DNA of 64,000 bases from Pedobacter sp. FW305-3-2-15-E-R2A2 (GCF_038446955.1 NZ_CP151803.1:7440001-7504000), one strand, 5' to 3'; shown: positions 8,665 through 17,605, numbered from the stretch's first letter. Translations and numbers: made by a program. The notes: generated from the sequence alone by a model not told the origin.

Positions 8665-8710
8665 AAAAAAGGCTGAATGAACATTATAAATTGTTCATTC
8701 AGCCTTTTTT
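8665..8710. terminator. Bidirectional intrinsic terminator between exbD and metK
   Basis: An 18-bp inverted repeat (8665-8682 with 8693-8710) has A6 on the left foot and T6 on the right foot. It is placed to end metK on the minus strand and readthrough from the plus-strand exbD. Confidence 0.9.
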
Positions 8711-8727
8711 CAATGTGATTGTAATGC

Positions 8728-9978
8728 TTACAATGCAAATGCAGCTTTTACTTTATCTACGAAGTCAAGTTTTTCCCAGGTAAACAATTCTACGGTTACT
8801 GTTTTTTCTTCTCCGTTTGGTGTTCTGAAAGTTTTAGTAACAGTTTCAGATTTACGACCCATATGGCCATAAGCTGCAGTTTCGCTATAGATTGGGTTTC
8901 TTAGCTTTAAGCGTTGCTCAATAAAGTAAGGACGCATATCAAATAAACCTTCTACAATTTTAGCGATCTCGCCATCTGTTTTGTTTACTTTTCCTGTTCC
9001 GTAAGTATTGATGTAGATTCCCATCGGTTTAGCTACGCCGATGGCATAACTTACCTGCACAAGAATTTCTTCTGCAACACCTGCAGCTACCAAGTTTTTA
9101 GCGATATGACGTGTTGCATAGGCTGCACTTCTATCCACTTTACTTGGATCTTTTCCTGAGAATGCGCCACCACCATGTGCACCTTTGCCACCGTAAGTAT
9201 CCACGATAATTTTACGGCCCGTTAGACCTGTATCACCATGTGGACCACCGATTACAAATTTACCGGTTGGGTTGATATGGTATTCAATCGCATCATTGAA
9301 TAAATGTGCATATTGAGGATATTTGGCAATGATTCTAGGGATTAGAATAGCTACAAGATCTGTTTTGATTTTTGCCAGCATGGTTGATTCTTCATCAAAA
9401 TCATCATGTTGAGTAGAAATTACAATGGCATCAATGCGGACAGGCTTGTTGTTATCGTCATATTCTAAGGTTACCTGTGATTTGGCATCAGGACGTAAAT
9501 AAGTGATTTCGTTATTTTCGCGTCTTAAAGCGGCAAGTTCCTGTAATAGTTTATGAGAAAGGTCAAGGGCTAAAGGCATATAGTCTTCAGTTTCGTTAGT
9601 TGCGTAACCAAACATCATTCCCTGATCACCTGCACCTTGTTCTTCTTTGCTGCTTCTGTCAACACCCTGGTTGATATCCTGAGATTGTTCATGTATTGCA
9701 GACAGAATCCCACAGGAGTTTGCCTCGAACATGTACTCACTTTTCGTATAACCAATTTTTTTGATTACATCGCGTGCAATCTGTTGCACATCAAGATAAG
9801 TTTTGGATTTTACCTCACCTGCTAAAATAACCTGACCAGTTGTAACAAGTGTTTCACATGCAACCTTTGACTCCGCGTCAAAAGCAAGGAAATTATCAAT
9901 TAATGCGTCGGAGATTTGATCTGCGATCTTATCTGGGTGACCTTCGGAAACAGATTCTGATGTAAATAAATATGACAT
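8728..9978 (-). CDS. metK: S-adenosylmethionine synthetase
   Basis: Makes SAM from methionine and ATP in the cytoplasm. 416 residues, somewhat longer than the E. coli enzyme. The N-terminal signature S-E-G-H14-P-D16-K binds ATP and Mg, and the later glycine-rich G-G-A-F-S-G-K-D-P-S-K-V-D-R-S loop is intact, as is the G-A-G-D-Q-G-M-M-F-G-Y motif. The ATG at 9978 fits the family start (M-S-Y-L-F-T-S-E-S-V). The gene has its own promoter at 10140-10169 and a 155-base leader containing a SAM-II-like riboswitch, so feedback repression by its own product is expected. Transcription ends at 8665-8710. Confidence 0.98.
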   Translation of the reverse strand: MSYLFTSESVSEGHPDKIADQISDALIDNFLAFDAESKVACETLVTTGQVILAGEVKSKTYLDVQQIARDVIKKIGYTKSEYMFEANSCGILSAIHEQSQDINQGVDRSSKEEQGAGDQGMMFGYATNETEDYMPLALDLSHKLLQELAALRRENNEITYLRPDAKSQVTLEYDDNNKPVRIDAIVISTQHDDFDEESTMLAKIKTDLVAILIPRIIAKYPQYAHLFNDAIEYHINPTGKFVIGGPHGDTGLTGRKIIVDTYGGKGAHGGGAFSGKDPSKVDRSAAYATRHIAKNLVAAGVAEEILVQVSYAIGVAKPMGIYINTYGTGKVNKTDGEIAKIVEGLFDMRPYFIEQRLKLRNPIYSETAAYGHMGRKSETVTKTFRTPNGEEKTVTVELFTWEKLDFVDKVKAAFAL

Positions 9979-10060
9979 CTTAAATAATTAATTTTGTGAT
10001 AAACAATTATATAAAATGGCCTCTGATCCTGGATACAGGTCGTAAAATGAAGTGAATAAT

Positions 10061-10130
10061 AGGTTAGCACTTTTTTTTACGTGGTTGCAATCCCGCTATT
10101 TTTGATGATAGCATCGCAAATCAGTCCACT
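10061..10130 (-). ncRNA. SAM-II-like riboswitch aptamer in the metK leader
   Basis: On the minus strand the leader begins with stem GTGG (10129-10126), CTGATTTG (10124-10117), an inserted small hairpin GCTA/TAGC, GGGA, TTGCAA (10090-10085), then CCAC (10084-10081) closing the stem, an A-rich stretch, and GCTAACCT (10068-10061). This order (stem, CUGAUUU, UUGCAA, closing stem, A-rich linker, GCUAA) is the SAM-II (SAM_alpha) pseudoknot core. Where the classical loop has CC paired with a 3' GG, this one has GG and a 3' CC, which would keep the pairing. The aptamer starts at the predicted transcription start and precedes metK, the SAM synthetase gene. Confidence 0.75.
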
Positions 10131-10139
10131 TTAATAGTG

Positions 10140-10169
10140 CAAAATTACCATATATATTCAAATAGTCAA
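10140..10169 (-). promoter_or_regulatory. Bacteroidota-type promoter of metK
   Basis: A -7 box TAATTTTG (10147-10140) matches TAnnTTTG exactly. A TTGAC (10169-10165) lies 17 bases upstream as the -33 element. The predicted start, about 10133, coincides with the beginning of the riboswitch. Confidence 0.75.
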
Positions 10170-10208
10170 AAAATATCAATTATTTTGTACCGTATTTAAA
10201 CCAGTATT

Positions 10209-11099
10209 TTGTCAAAATCGAATATTTTATTTATTATCAACCCCATCTCAGGAGGAAAGGATAAGCTGAAGATCCCGGGGCTAATCGATGCAAATTTGGA
10301 TCGGTCCAAATTTAATGCGAACTATAGCTTTACGGAGTATATTGGTCATGCCTCGGAAATTGCAGAGGAAGCGGCGAGTAAAAATTTCGACATCATCGTT
10401 GCTGTTGGAGGGGATGGGACGATTAATGAGATCGGAACCAAGGTGATGCAACAAAATAAGATTCTTGGGATTCTTCCATTCGGTTCGGGGAATGGTTTAT
10501 CAAGATTTCTGAAGATCCCTATGAATACTACTCAGGCCATTAAAGTGATTAATGATTGTAAAGTAAGGGTAATTGATACCGCAAGATTTAACGATAAGTG
10601 CTTTTTTAACATGGCGGGAATGGGATTTGATGCGCATATAAGTTCTGTTTTTGCAGGGAATAAATCCAGAGGGCTTTCAGGATACCTGAAACTGGGGTTT
10701 AAAGAAATGCTCAATTATAAACCACAGACCTATCATATATATATAGATGGTAAAGAATACATCCGAAAAGCATTTGTGGTGAGCGTTGCCAATTCTTCTC
10801 AGTATGGAAATAATGCCCATATTGCACCTAATGCTTCTATTACAGATGGTTTGCTGGATGTTTGCATCATTAAGGAGTTTCCTATATATAAAATTCCGGT
10901 ATTGGCTTACCACATGCTGAATGCTTCTGCTGATCAGTCGAATATGGTCGAGATCATTCAGGGAAGGGAAATCCGCATCGAAAGAATGTCTAATGATGCC
11001 ATACATATTGATGGGGAACCTTTTTTTATGGGTAAGGAAATCAATGTTTCTATTGTACCATTGTCATTAAACATCATTACACCTGATTATGAAAGCTAA
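10209..11099 (+). CDS. Diacylglycerol/lipid kinase family protein (YegS/BmrU type)
   Basis: 296 residues. N-terminal I-I-N-P-I-S-G-G (phosphate binding) and V-G67-G-D-G-T-I-N-E define the DAG-kinase catalytic domain, with F-G-S-G-N-G-L next and a C-terminal beta-sandwich domain. It phosphorylates a lipid or sphingoid substrate at the inner membrane; the substrate is unknown. The only start before the conserved L-F-I-I-N-P is a TTG at 10209 (in-frame stop at 10197), so a TTG start is likely. A one-base-short -7-like TATTTTG lies at 10181. It overlaps the SUI1 gene by 11 bases. Confidence 0.9.
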   Translation: MSKSNILFIINPISGGKDKLKIPGLIDANLDRSKFNANYSFTEYIGHASEIAEEAASKNFDIIVAVGGDGTINEIGTKVMQQNKILGILPFGSGNGLSRFLKIPMNTTQAIKVINDCKVRVIDTARFNDKCFFNMAGMGFDAHISSVFAGNKSRGLSGYLKLGFKEMLNYKPQTYHIYIDGKEYIRKAFVVSVANSSQYGNNAHIAPNASITDGLLDVCIIKEFPIYKIPVLAYHMLNASADQSNMVEIIQGREIRIERMSNDAIHIDGEPFFMGKEINVSIVPLSLNIITPDYES

Positions 11100-11442
11100 A
11101 AAGAAAATATTGAATGACTTTGGCGGGATTATGTTTTCTACAGATCCTTCCTTTATATATGAATCAGAAACGGAAGATGTAAATGAACCGCTTCCTAATC
11201 AACAACAAGACCTGAGGGTCATGCTGGACAGAAAAAACCGTGGTGGAAAAGGGGTAACGCTGGTTACCGGGTTTATCGGGACTACGGATGCATTGGAGAC
11301 ACTCGCTAAAATGTTAAAATCTAAATGTGGGGTAGGAGGGGCTGCAAAAGATGGCGAGATCCTGATTCAGGGTGATTTTAGAGATAAAGTCTTACTCCTT
11401 CTTCAGAAAGAAGGATATAAAGTCAAAAAATCAGGAGGCTGA
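11089..11442 (+). CDS. SUI1/eIF1-family translation factor (YciH type)
   Basis: 117 residues. After a variable 40-residue N-terminus comes the SUI1 domain, with the family signature K-G-V-T-L-V-T-G-F, then L-A-K-M-L-K-S-K-C-G-V-G-G and I-Q-G-D-F-R-D-K-V. Bacterial YciH proteins bind the small ribosomal subunit and affect initiation fidelity. The gene overlaps the lipid-kinase gene by 11 bases, indicating translational coupling. Confidence 0.92.
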   Translation: MKAKKKILNDFGGIMFSTDPSFIYESETEDVNEPLPNQQQDLRVMLDRKNRGGKGVTLVTGFIGTTDALETLAKMLKSKCGVGGAAKDGEILIQGDFRDKVLLLLQKEGYKVKKSGG

Positions 11443-11559
11443 TAAATTGCTGTAATTATTTTGTAATTCACTGGTTGTCAGTTGTTTTTGTGTTAGTGTA
11501 CGCGGCACAATAAGTAAAATTTTTCCTGCAAAAGCACTGCTTTTCCCTTTTTATCTGTA

Positions 11560-11567
11560 TAACTTTG
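11560..11567 (+). promoter_or_regulatory. Predicted -7 element of pckA
   Basis: TAACTTTG matches TAnnTTTG and lies 20 bases before the pckA ATG. No convincing -33 TTG is seen at the usual distance. Confidence 0.55.
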
Positions 11568-11587
11568 CCTCACTAACTTATTTATTT

Positions 11588-13192
11588 ATGAGCAAAGCAC
11601 TTACGCTTAAGCCGGATTTGAGCTATTTGAATTTAAATTCAGATCAATCCTTATACCAGCTTGATGTAGCACAATTGGTTGAAGAGGCCTTAAAAAATGG
11701 AGAAGGAACCCTTGCCGATACCGGAGCATTGGCAATTGATACAGGTAAATTTACCGGTCGTTCTCCAAAAGACAGATTTATTGTTTGCGATGAACTAACA
11801 GAAGACTCGGTTTGGTGGGGAGATATAAATATTAAATTTAGCCCTGAAAATTTTGATCATCTTCTGGAAAAGGTAACTACACACCTTAATCAGCAGAAAT
11901 ATTATGTGAGGGATGCTTACGCCTGTGCGGATGAGGGTTATAAAACTACGATCAGAGTAGTTACAGAAACTGCTTATCAGAATTTGTTTGCGAATAACCT
12001 GTTTCTAAGATTTGGACAGGAAGAAGTTGTAGAAACGCCGGAATGGACCATTATAGCTGCTCCAACATTTTTTGCAGATCCTGCCGTTGACGGGACACGT
12101 CAGGGAAATTTCTCTTTATTAAATTTTTCCAGGAAAATGATCTTAATCGGAGGATCAGGCTATACTGGTGAGATAAAAAAGGGAATTTTTTCGGTGCTTA
12201 ATTTTATCCTGCCTGAACAAAGAAACACGTTATCTATGCATTGTTCTGCTAATGTAGGCGAGGCAGGTGATACGGCCATCTTCTTTGGATTGTCAGGAAC
12301 GGGAAAAACAACGCTTTCTGCAGATCCTGAAAGAGGTCTTATTGGCGATGATGAGCATGGTTGGGGTAAAGAAACCATTTTCAACTTTGAAGGCGGCTGT
12401 TATGCCAAATGTGTGGACCTTACCGAAGAGAAAGAACCGCAGATTTTTAAAGCAATTAAGTTTGGGTCCTTATTGGAAAACACCAATTATTTTCCCGGAA
12501 CCCGTGCTGTAGATTTCAGCAATATTGATAAAACAGAAAATACAAGGGTCGCTTATCCGATTCACTATATTGAAAATGCAGTTACTCCTTCTATCGCGGG
12601 AGTACCTAAAAATATATTTTTCCTTACTGCGGATGCATTTGGGGTATTGCCTCCAATTTCAAAATTGACACCAGGGCAGGCGATGTTCCACTTTATTTCA
12701 GGGTATACAGCGAAGGTTGCAGGAACTGAAGCAGGTGTTACAGAACCACAGGTGACGTTTTCCGCTTGTTTTGGTAAGGCATTTTTACCTTTACATCCTA
12801 CAAAATATGCGTCACTTCTTGGTGAAAAGATGCGTGCACACAATGTAAATGTCTGGTTGGTGAATACCGGATGGAGCGGTGGTGCTTATGGTGTTGGAAA
12901 AAGAATGAAACTGGCTTATACCAGGGCTATGATTACGGCTGCCTTAAAAGGTGAGCTGGAAAAAGAAAGGTTTAATGCAGATCCGATCTTTGGTTTGCAA
13001 ATTCCAGACGCATGTCCGGGTGTTCCATCAGAAATATTACATCCTAAAAATACCTGGGAAGATGGAAAAAAATATGACCAGAAGGCAAACGAACTTGCGT
13101 TGGCATTTGTTAACAATTTTAAGCAGTTTGAAGCTTTTGCAAGTGAAGAAATGCTGGCTTCATTCCCTAAAGTTGTCGAAAACGCACCTTAA
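11588..13192 (+). CDS. pckA: Phosphoenolpyruvate carboxykinase (ATP)
   Basis: Converts oxaloacetate and ATP to phosphoenolpyruvate and CO2, the entry step of gluconeogenesis. 534 residues, the usual length for the ATP-dependent family. Motifs include F-T-G-R-S-P-K-D-R-F near the N-terminus, the kinase-1a loop G234-L-S-G-T-G-K-T-T, then the metal-binding L-I-G-D-D-E-H-G-W-G. It has its own promoter and is followed by an intrinsic terminator, so it is monocistronic. Confidence 0.98.
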   Translation: MSKALTLKPDLSYLNLNSDQSLYQLDVAQLVEEALKNGEGTLADTGALAIDTGKFTGRSPKDRFIVCDELTEDSVWWGDINIKFSPENFDHLLEKVTTHLNQQKYYVRDAYACADEGYKTTIRVVTETAYQNLFANNLFLRFGQEEVVETPEWTIIAAPTFFADPAVDGTRQGNFSLLNFSRKMILIGGSGYTGEIKKGIFSVLNFILPEQRNTLSMHCSANVGEAGDTAIFFGLSGTGKTTLSADPERGLIGDDEHGWGKETIFNFEGGCYAKCVDLTEEKEPQIFKAIKFGSLLENTNYFPGTRAVDFSNIDKTENTRVAYPIHYIENAVTPSIAGVPKNIFFLTADAFGVLPPISKLTPGQAMFHFISGYTAKVAGTEAGVTEPQVTFSACFGKAFLPLHPTKYASLLGEKMRAHNVNVWLVNTGWSGGAYGVGKRMKLAYTRAMITAALKGELEKERFNADPIFGLQIPDACPGVPSEILHPKNTWEDGKKYDQKANELALAFVNNFKQFEAFASEEMLASFPKVVENAP

Positions 13193-13246
13193 AGCATTTT
13201 TTTTGCTCAAAAATTTGCATTTCAATTTTTTTTTAGTTTTAATTGT

Positions 13247-13280
13247 GAAAGATTGTCTCCACACCGAGACAATCTTTTTT
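13247..13280 (+). terminator. Intrinsic terminator after pckA
   Basis: A 12-bp stem (AAAGATTGTCTC with GAGACAATCTTT) is followed by a T-run. The surrounding 280 bases between pckA and exbB hold only this hairpin and the exbB promoter. Confidence 0.85.
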
Positions 13281-13342
13281 AATATACGCCGATACGGACA
13301 GGGGGGAGATGTCTCAAAGGGAAGGAACTAACGATTATTTAA

Positions 13343-13372
13343 TTTGGAATTAAAATCAAAGTTATAAATTTG
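13343..13372 (+). promoter_or_regulatory. Predicted promoter of the exbB operon
   Basis: -7 box TAAATTTG (13365-13372) with TTTG (13343-13346) 18 bases upstream. This predicts a leader of about 95 bases before exbB. Confidence 0.6.
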
Positions 13373-13473
13373 TTCTTACAACAATTGTTTGTAATGATCG
13401 TTGTGTGTATTACAGAATATTAATCTAAATTTAAAAAAAACACAAGTACTAAAAACTAAAAAACTAAAAAAAA

Positions 13474-14313
13474 ATGGCAAACGCACCAAAACCAACAACA
13501 GTTAAAAAAGAAAGCTCATCTGCTTCAAATTTATTCGCTACATTAACAATTCCTATTTGTATCATTATCGGAATTCTTGTTTTCAAGTTTATTCTAGGTG
13601 ATAGAAATAACTTCATTGATGGTGCAGATCCGGATTTGCATGACACTATGCCAAAAGTAGGTAACTATGCAGGTATGGCTTACAAAGGCGGTGTAATTGT
13701 ACCGGTACTAATGGGTATGTTTTTAATGGTTATTGTATTCTCTATTGAGCGTATGATTGTTATTGGAAAAGCAACAGGTAAAGGTAGCTTAGATGCTTTC
13801 GTTAAAAAAGTACAAGCGCTTTTAAACTCAAATAACATCGAAGGTGCTATGGCTGAGTGTGATAGACAACAAGGTTCAGTGGCTAACGTAATCAAATCTG
13901 GTTTGAAAAAATACAGAGAAATGGAAGTTGAGCCGAACATGGATACAGATCAGAAATGTTTAGCTATCCAGAAAGATATTGAAGAAGCAACTACATTAGA
14001 AATGCCAATGTTAGAGCAAAACTTAACTGTAATTGCAACATTAGTATCAGTAGGTACATTAACAGGTCTATTAGGAACAGTAACAGGTATGATCAAGGCC
14101 TTCGGTGGTTTGGCTAACTCTGGTGCTCCGGATCAGGCTGCATTAGCAACTGGTATCTCTGAGGCTTTGATTAACACAGCAACTGGTATTGGTACTTCTA
14201 CTTTCGCAATTATCATGTACAACATCTTGACTTCAAAAATTGATAAATTAACTTATGCAATTGATGAAGCAGGTTTCAGCATCATCCAAACTTACGCTTC
14301 TACGCATAAATAA
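13474..14313 (+). CDS. exbB: MotA/TolQ/ExbB proton channel family protein
   Basis: 279 residues. It has an N-terminal helix (about 22-42), a second near 70-90 ahead of a cytoplasmic helical domain, and two C-terminal helices with the family signature G-L-L-G-T-V-T-G-M-I-K-A-F and A-L-I-N-T-A-T-G-I-G. It forms the proton channel that, with ExbD, energises TonB. First gene of a run exbB-exbD-exbD-tonB and beyond. The 87 bases before exbD contain a hairpin (CCGG at 14335 and 14352) that may lower downstream expression relative to exbB. Confidence 0.93.
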   Translation: MANAPKPTTVKKESSSASNLFATLTIPICIIIGILVFKFILGDRNNFIDGADPDLHDTMPKVGNYAGMAYKGGVIVPVLMGMFLMVIVFSIERMIVIGKATGKGSLDAFVKKVQALLNSNNIEGAMAECDRQQGSVANVIKSGLKKYREMEVEPNMDTDQKCLAIQKDIEEATTLEMPMLEQNLTVIATLVSVGTLTGLLGTVTGMIKAFGGLANSGAPDQAALATGISEALINTATGIGTSTFAIIMYNILTSKIDKLTYAIDEAGFSIIQTYASTHK

Positions 14314-14334
14314 AAAATAATGTATTTTTTTTTA

Positions 14335-14355
14335 CCGGCTTTTATGGAAAACCGG
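14335..14355 (+). other. Intercistronic hairpin between exbB and exbD
   Basis: CCGG-C-TTTT, loop ATGG, AAAA-CCGG, with one unpaired C. No T-run follows, so it is not a classical terminator; a processing or mRNA-protection stem is possible. Confidence 0.45.
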
Positions 14356-14400
14356 AAGAATTAACATCATTAGTTAAATACATCAATAATTTTTAAAATT

Positions 14401-15015
14401 ATGCCAAGAGCAAAGGTTCAAAGAAAGAGTACTTCGATAGATATGACCGCCATGTGCGACGTGTCTTTCCTATTGCTTACTTTCTTTATTTTAACAGCAA
14501 CAGCACGCCAGCCTGATCCTTTGGATGTTACTATCCCTTCATCGACTTATAAACTTAAAGTTCCTGATTTGGACATGGGTATATTATCGATAGGTAAAGG
14601 CAAAGTGTTTTATGAGATCGTTGGGAAAGACGTTAAAATGTCGACCCTTGATAAAATGGGTGAGAAATACAGCATTAAATTCACTCCGGAAGAGAGAGAG
14701 CGTTTTGGTGTTATTGGTGCTTTCGGAGTACCTGTTCAGAGTTTAAAGCAATTTATAATGATGAGCGGCGATGATAGAACTAAATCCGGTATCGCTACTG
14801 GTATCCCCGCTGATTCAACAAACAATCAATTGGCGGAATGGATTTTACAATCCCGTACTTCCGTTGCAGAATTACACGGCACTTCGATGCGGATAAGTAT
14901 CAAAGGTGATGCTCAGGAAGAATATCCTGCAGTGAAGAAAATCGTAGATATTCTGCAGAAACAAAAAATCAACAAGTTTAGTTTAATCACATCTGCCGAA
15001 GGCGATGCTAAATAG
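14401..15015 (+). CDS. exbD: ExbD/TolR family biopolymer transporter 1
   Basis: 204 residues with one membrane helix (about 19-37) carrying the conserved Asp20 in T-A-M-C-D-V-S-F, then a periplasmic domain of about 165 residues. It delivers proton-motive force with ExbB. It lies 9 bases before a second exbD; paired ExbD genes of different length are usual in Bacteroidota and suggest a mixed ExbD dimer in the ExbB pore. Confidence 0.92.
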   Translation: MPRAKVQRKSTSIDMTAMCDVSFLLLTFFILTATARQPDPLDVTIPSSTYKLKVPDLDMGILSIGKGKVFYEIVGKDVKMSTLDKMGEKYSIKFTPEERERFGVIGAFGVPVQSLKQFIMMSGDDRTKSGIATGIPADSTNNQLAEWILQSRTSVAELHGTSMRISIKGDAQEEYPAVKKIVDILQKQKINKFSLITSAEGDAK

Positions 15016-15024
15016 ATAAATATT

Positions 15025-15561
15025 ATGGCAGAATTAGATACCTCCGGCGGGGGGAAAAAAGGCAAAAAAGTAAGGAGTAAGAAAGCGAATACCAAAGTCG
15101 ATTTAACGGCGATGGTGGATTTGGCCTTCTTGCTGATCACCTTCTTTATGTTGACCACTTCCCTGTCGAAACCAATTGCAATGGATATTGCAAAGCCTGA
15201 TAAAGATGACAAGTCTACAGAAAAGAACGAATTACGCGCTTCTGAGACGATGACCATCCTATTGGGAAAAAACAACAAAGTAGCTTGGTACATGGGTGAG
15301 GCTGGGAAGTCTACTCCTAATGTGGAAAGTTTCAGCGATGTGAGAAAATCAATATTAGATAATAAAAAGAAAGTAGCAGAAACAACTGGCGGAAGACAGA
15401 TCATCATGGTGATCAAGCCTACTTCAGGAGCTACCTATAAGAACTTCGTTGATATTATGGACGAATTAGCGATCACTAAGATCACTACGGCGCCTGCAAT
15501 TGATGATGAGAACATTACTGATGCTGAAAAAGATTTCATGAAGGGTGCTGGAATTTTATAA
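15025..15561 (+). CDS. exbD: ExbD/TolR family biopolymer transporter 2
   Basis: 178 residues. A Lys-rich cytoplasmic tail precedes a single helix with Asp32 in T-A-M-V-D-L-A-F, followed by a periplasmic domain. It is more like the orphan ExbD at 7936 than like its operon neighbour, in both helix and C-terminal half (I-K-P-T-x-x-x-T-Y-K-N-F-V-D). It is presumably the partner of ExbD1 in the same motor. Confidence 0.92.
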   Translation: MAELDTSGGGKKGKKVRSKKANTKVDLTAMVDLAFLLITFFMLTTSLSKPIAMDIAKPDKDDKSTEKNELRASETMTILLGKNNKVAWYMGEAGKSTPNVESFSDVRKSILDNKKKVAETTGGRQIIMVIKPTSGATYKNFVDIMDELAITKITTAPAIDDENITDAEKDFMKGAGIL

Positions 15562-15592
15562 TAAGAGAATTAATAATATTAAATAGTAAGCT

Positions 15593-16414
15593 ATGTTAGG
15601 TTCTAAAATAGATTTATTGAAACGGGAATGGCTTGATGTAGTATTTGCAAACAAGAACAAAAGTTATGGGGCTTATGAGCTTCGTAGTTCTAGTGCCGCA
15701 AATACCTCAAAGGCTTTACTGATTGCATCTACAATTTTTATAGTTGCGTTTGTATCCCCTAAAATTTTTAGCTTGATCAAAGGCAGTCTTCCCGAAGACA
15801 AAGAGATCAAGCAAGTAGAGGTAGTGGTTGCGCCACCGCCACCGGTGAATCCGGATACCCCTCCACCACCACCGGTAGAGCCACCGCCACCGAAACAGGA
15901 TCAGATCAAATTCCCTCCTCCGATTGTTAAACCGGATAATGAGGTAATAGATAAAGAACCTGTTCAGATTGAAGATTTGAAAAAAGCAGATCCTGGTCAG
16001 AAAACGATCGAAGGTGATCCTACAGCTGATATTGTTATTGCCGGTCCGGTTGGAGATGGTCCAAAACAAGCTGCAGTGGTAGAAGATACCAAGGTTTATG
16101 ACTTTGTGAGTATTGAAACACAGCCAGGTTTCCCTGGAGGTATGGAGAAATTTTATGCTTATTTGAAAAAAGCAGTAAGATATCCGGCAATGGCTCAGGA
16201 AAACAACATTCAGGGTAAAGTATTCTTATCTTTCGTAGTAGAGAAAAATGGAGACTTAACCGACATCAAAGTAGAAAGAAAACTTGGTGGTGGTACGGAT
16301 GAGGAAGCAATCAGAGTATTGAAAGCAAGTCCACGTTGGACTCCAGGTATTCAGAACGGAAAACCGGTACGTGTGAAGTACAATATTCCAATCAGCTTTA
16401 CCTTATCACAATAG
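15593..16414 (+). CDS. tonB: TonB family energy-transducing protein
   Basis: 273 residues. A cytoplasmic N-terminus of about 35 residues precedes a membrane helix (36-58), then a Pro-rich periplasmic spacer with several P-P-P-P runs, and a C-terminal TonB domain (about 175-273) with Y-P-A-M-A-Q-E-N-N-I-Q-G-K-V and R-V-K-Y-N-I-P-I-S-F. It transmits energy from ExbBD to outer-membrane receptors such as SusC proteins. It lies 31 bases after exbD. Confidence 0.95.
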   Translation: MLGSKIDLLKREWLDVVFANKNKSYGAYELRSSSAANTSKALLIASTIFIVAFVSPKIFSLIKGSLPEDKEIKQVEVVVAPPPPVNPDTPPPPPVEPPPPKQDQIKFPPPIVKPDNEVIDKEPVQIEDLKKADPGQKTIEGDPTADIVIAGPVGDGPKQAAVVEDTKVYDFVSIETQPGFPGGMEKFYAYLKKAVRYPAMAQENNIQGKVFLSFVVEKNGDLTDIKVERKLGGGTDEEAIRVLKASPRWTPGIQNGKPVRVKYNIPISFTLSQ

Positions 16415-16423
16415 AATAAAAGA

Positions 16424-16648
16424 ATGTTTAACTTGAAAACATTTAAACAGAAATCGCCTCAACAGCGATTTCTGTTCATTTTAGGCCTAGTGATGTTTAC
16501 GTTTTATCTGATTTTGGGATTGTTATTGATCTTCTGGAAAGATATCCCGTTTGAAATCGAAAAAACCTATCGTATCTTATTTGGACTTTTGTTAATTGCC
16601 TATGCTGCAATTAGATTTACCCGGTTGATCAATCCAAAAGAGGATTAA
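16424..16648 (+). CDS. Small two-helix membrane protein
   Basis: 74 residues with two hydrophobic helices (about 15-36 and 46-63) separated by a short K-D-I-P-F-E-I-E-K-T-Y loop, and charged ends. It lies 9 bases after tonB and 44 before the PstS-like gene, so it is part of the operon. No known domain recognised. Its place suggests an accessory to the ExbBD/TonB motor (inference). Confidence 0.75.
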   Translation: MFNLKTFKQKSPQQRFLFILGLVMFTFYLILGLLLIFWKDIPFEIEKTYRILFGLLLIAYAAIRFTRLINPKED

Positions 16649-16692
16649 TCTCTACAATTTGGGCATCATCATTAAAATATAGCTGAAATCAA

Positions 16693-17601
16693 ATGAAACA
16701 CCTGAGTCTGATATTATTGTTATTTGTATTTGTAGCCTGCAAGCGCAAAGCAAAAAAAGAAAATACCGTTGAACAGACACGTACCTCCGGGAGCGTGAAA
16801 ATTCTGGTTGACGAATCATTTTCGGGAGTCTTGGGAGATCAGATTGATGTTTTTAAAACAGATTACCCTAATGCTACTTTTAACATTGTTAAAGGAAATG
16901 AAAACAAAATTATTCCTACCTTTCTGAACGATAGCATCAGAGTGATTATATTGTCACGTATGCTGAGACCGGAGGAGGATAAGATGTACAGGAACAGGAG
17001 TATCGTACCTAAAACTTCCAGATTTGCGATTGATGGGATTGCCTTGATCACAAATGCGGCTAATATTGATACCAATATTACCGTTAAAGAGGTGATAGAA
17101 ATTTTAAAAGGAACAGCAACAAGCGGCAAGCAATTGGTTTTTGATAATGCTTATTCCAGTACTTTACGATATTTTAAAGATCTGGCAGGTATAAAAGAAC
17201 TTCCTAAAAAGGGAGTTTATACGTTGCAGAACAACAATGACGTGATAAAGTACGTTGCTGATAAGAGAGATTTTATTGGAGTGGTTGGTGTTAACTGGCT
17301 GATTTATAATAGTAAAGAAATGTCAGAGTCGATTGCGAAAATAAAAGTAATGGGCCTGAAAAATTTACCCGGTAAGAAAGGGGATAGTACTTTTTACAAG
17401 CCTGATCAGAAAAATCTGATTAGTGGGATTTATCCTTTTTTAAGGAACATTTATATCATCAATGCGGAAGGCCGTAATGGTTTAGGCACAGGTTTTGCAA
17501 ACTGGTTAGTAAGCCAGAGGGGGCAACTGATTGTACTCAAATCAGGACTGGGTCCACATAAGATGATGCCGAGAGAATTTAATTTTAAGAATACAAACTA
17601 A
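16693..17601 (+). CDS. PstS-like substrate-binding lipoprotein
   Basis: 302 residues with a lipobox F-V-A-C16. The mature part is a type II periplasmic-binding fold of the phosphate-binding (PstS/PBP-like) family: G-S-V-K-I-L-V-D-E-S at the start, S-R-M-L-R-P-E-E in place of the usual ligand loop, and a G-L-G-T-G-F-A-N-W-L near the C-terminus. No ABC permease or ATPase genes are nearby, so it is unlikely to act as a plain Pst component. It sits between tonB and a TPR gene, a set I recall as common in Bacteroidota. Ligand unknown. Confidence 0.8.
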   Translation: MKHLSLILLLFVFVACKRKAKKENTVEQTRTSGSVKILVDESFSGVLGDQIDVFKTDYPNATFNIVKGNENKIIPTFLNDSIRVIILSRMLRPEEDKMYRNRSIVPKTSRFAIDGIALITNAANIDTNITVKEVIEILKGTATSGKQLVFDNAYSSTLRYFKDLAGIKELPKKGVYTLQNNNDVIKYVADKRDFIGVVGVNWLIYNSKEMSESIAKIKVMGLKNLPGKKGDSTFYKPDQKNLISGIYPFLRNIYIINAEGRNGLGTGFANWLVSQRGQLIVLKSGLGPHKMMPREFNFKNTN

Positions 17602-17605
17602 ATTT

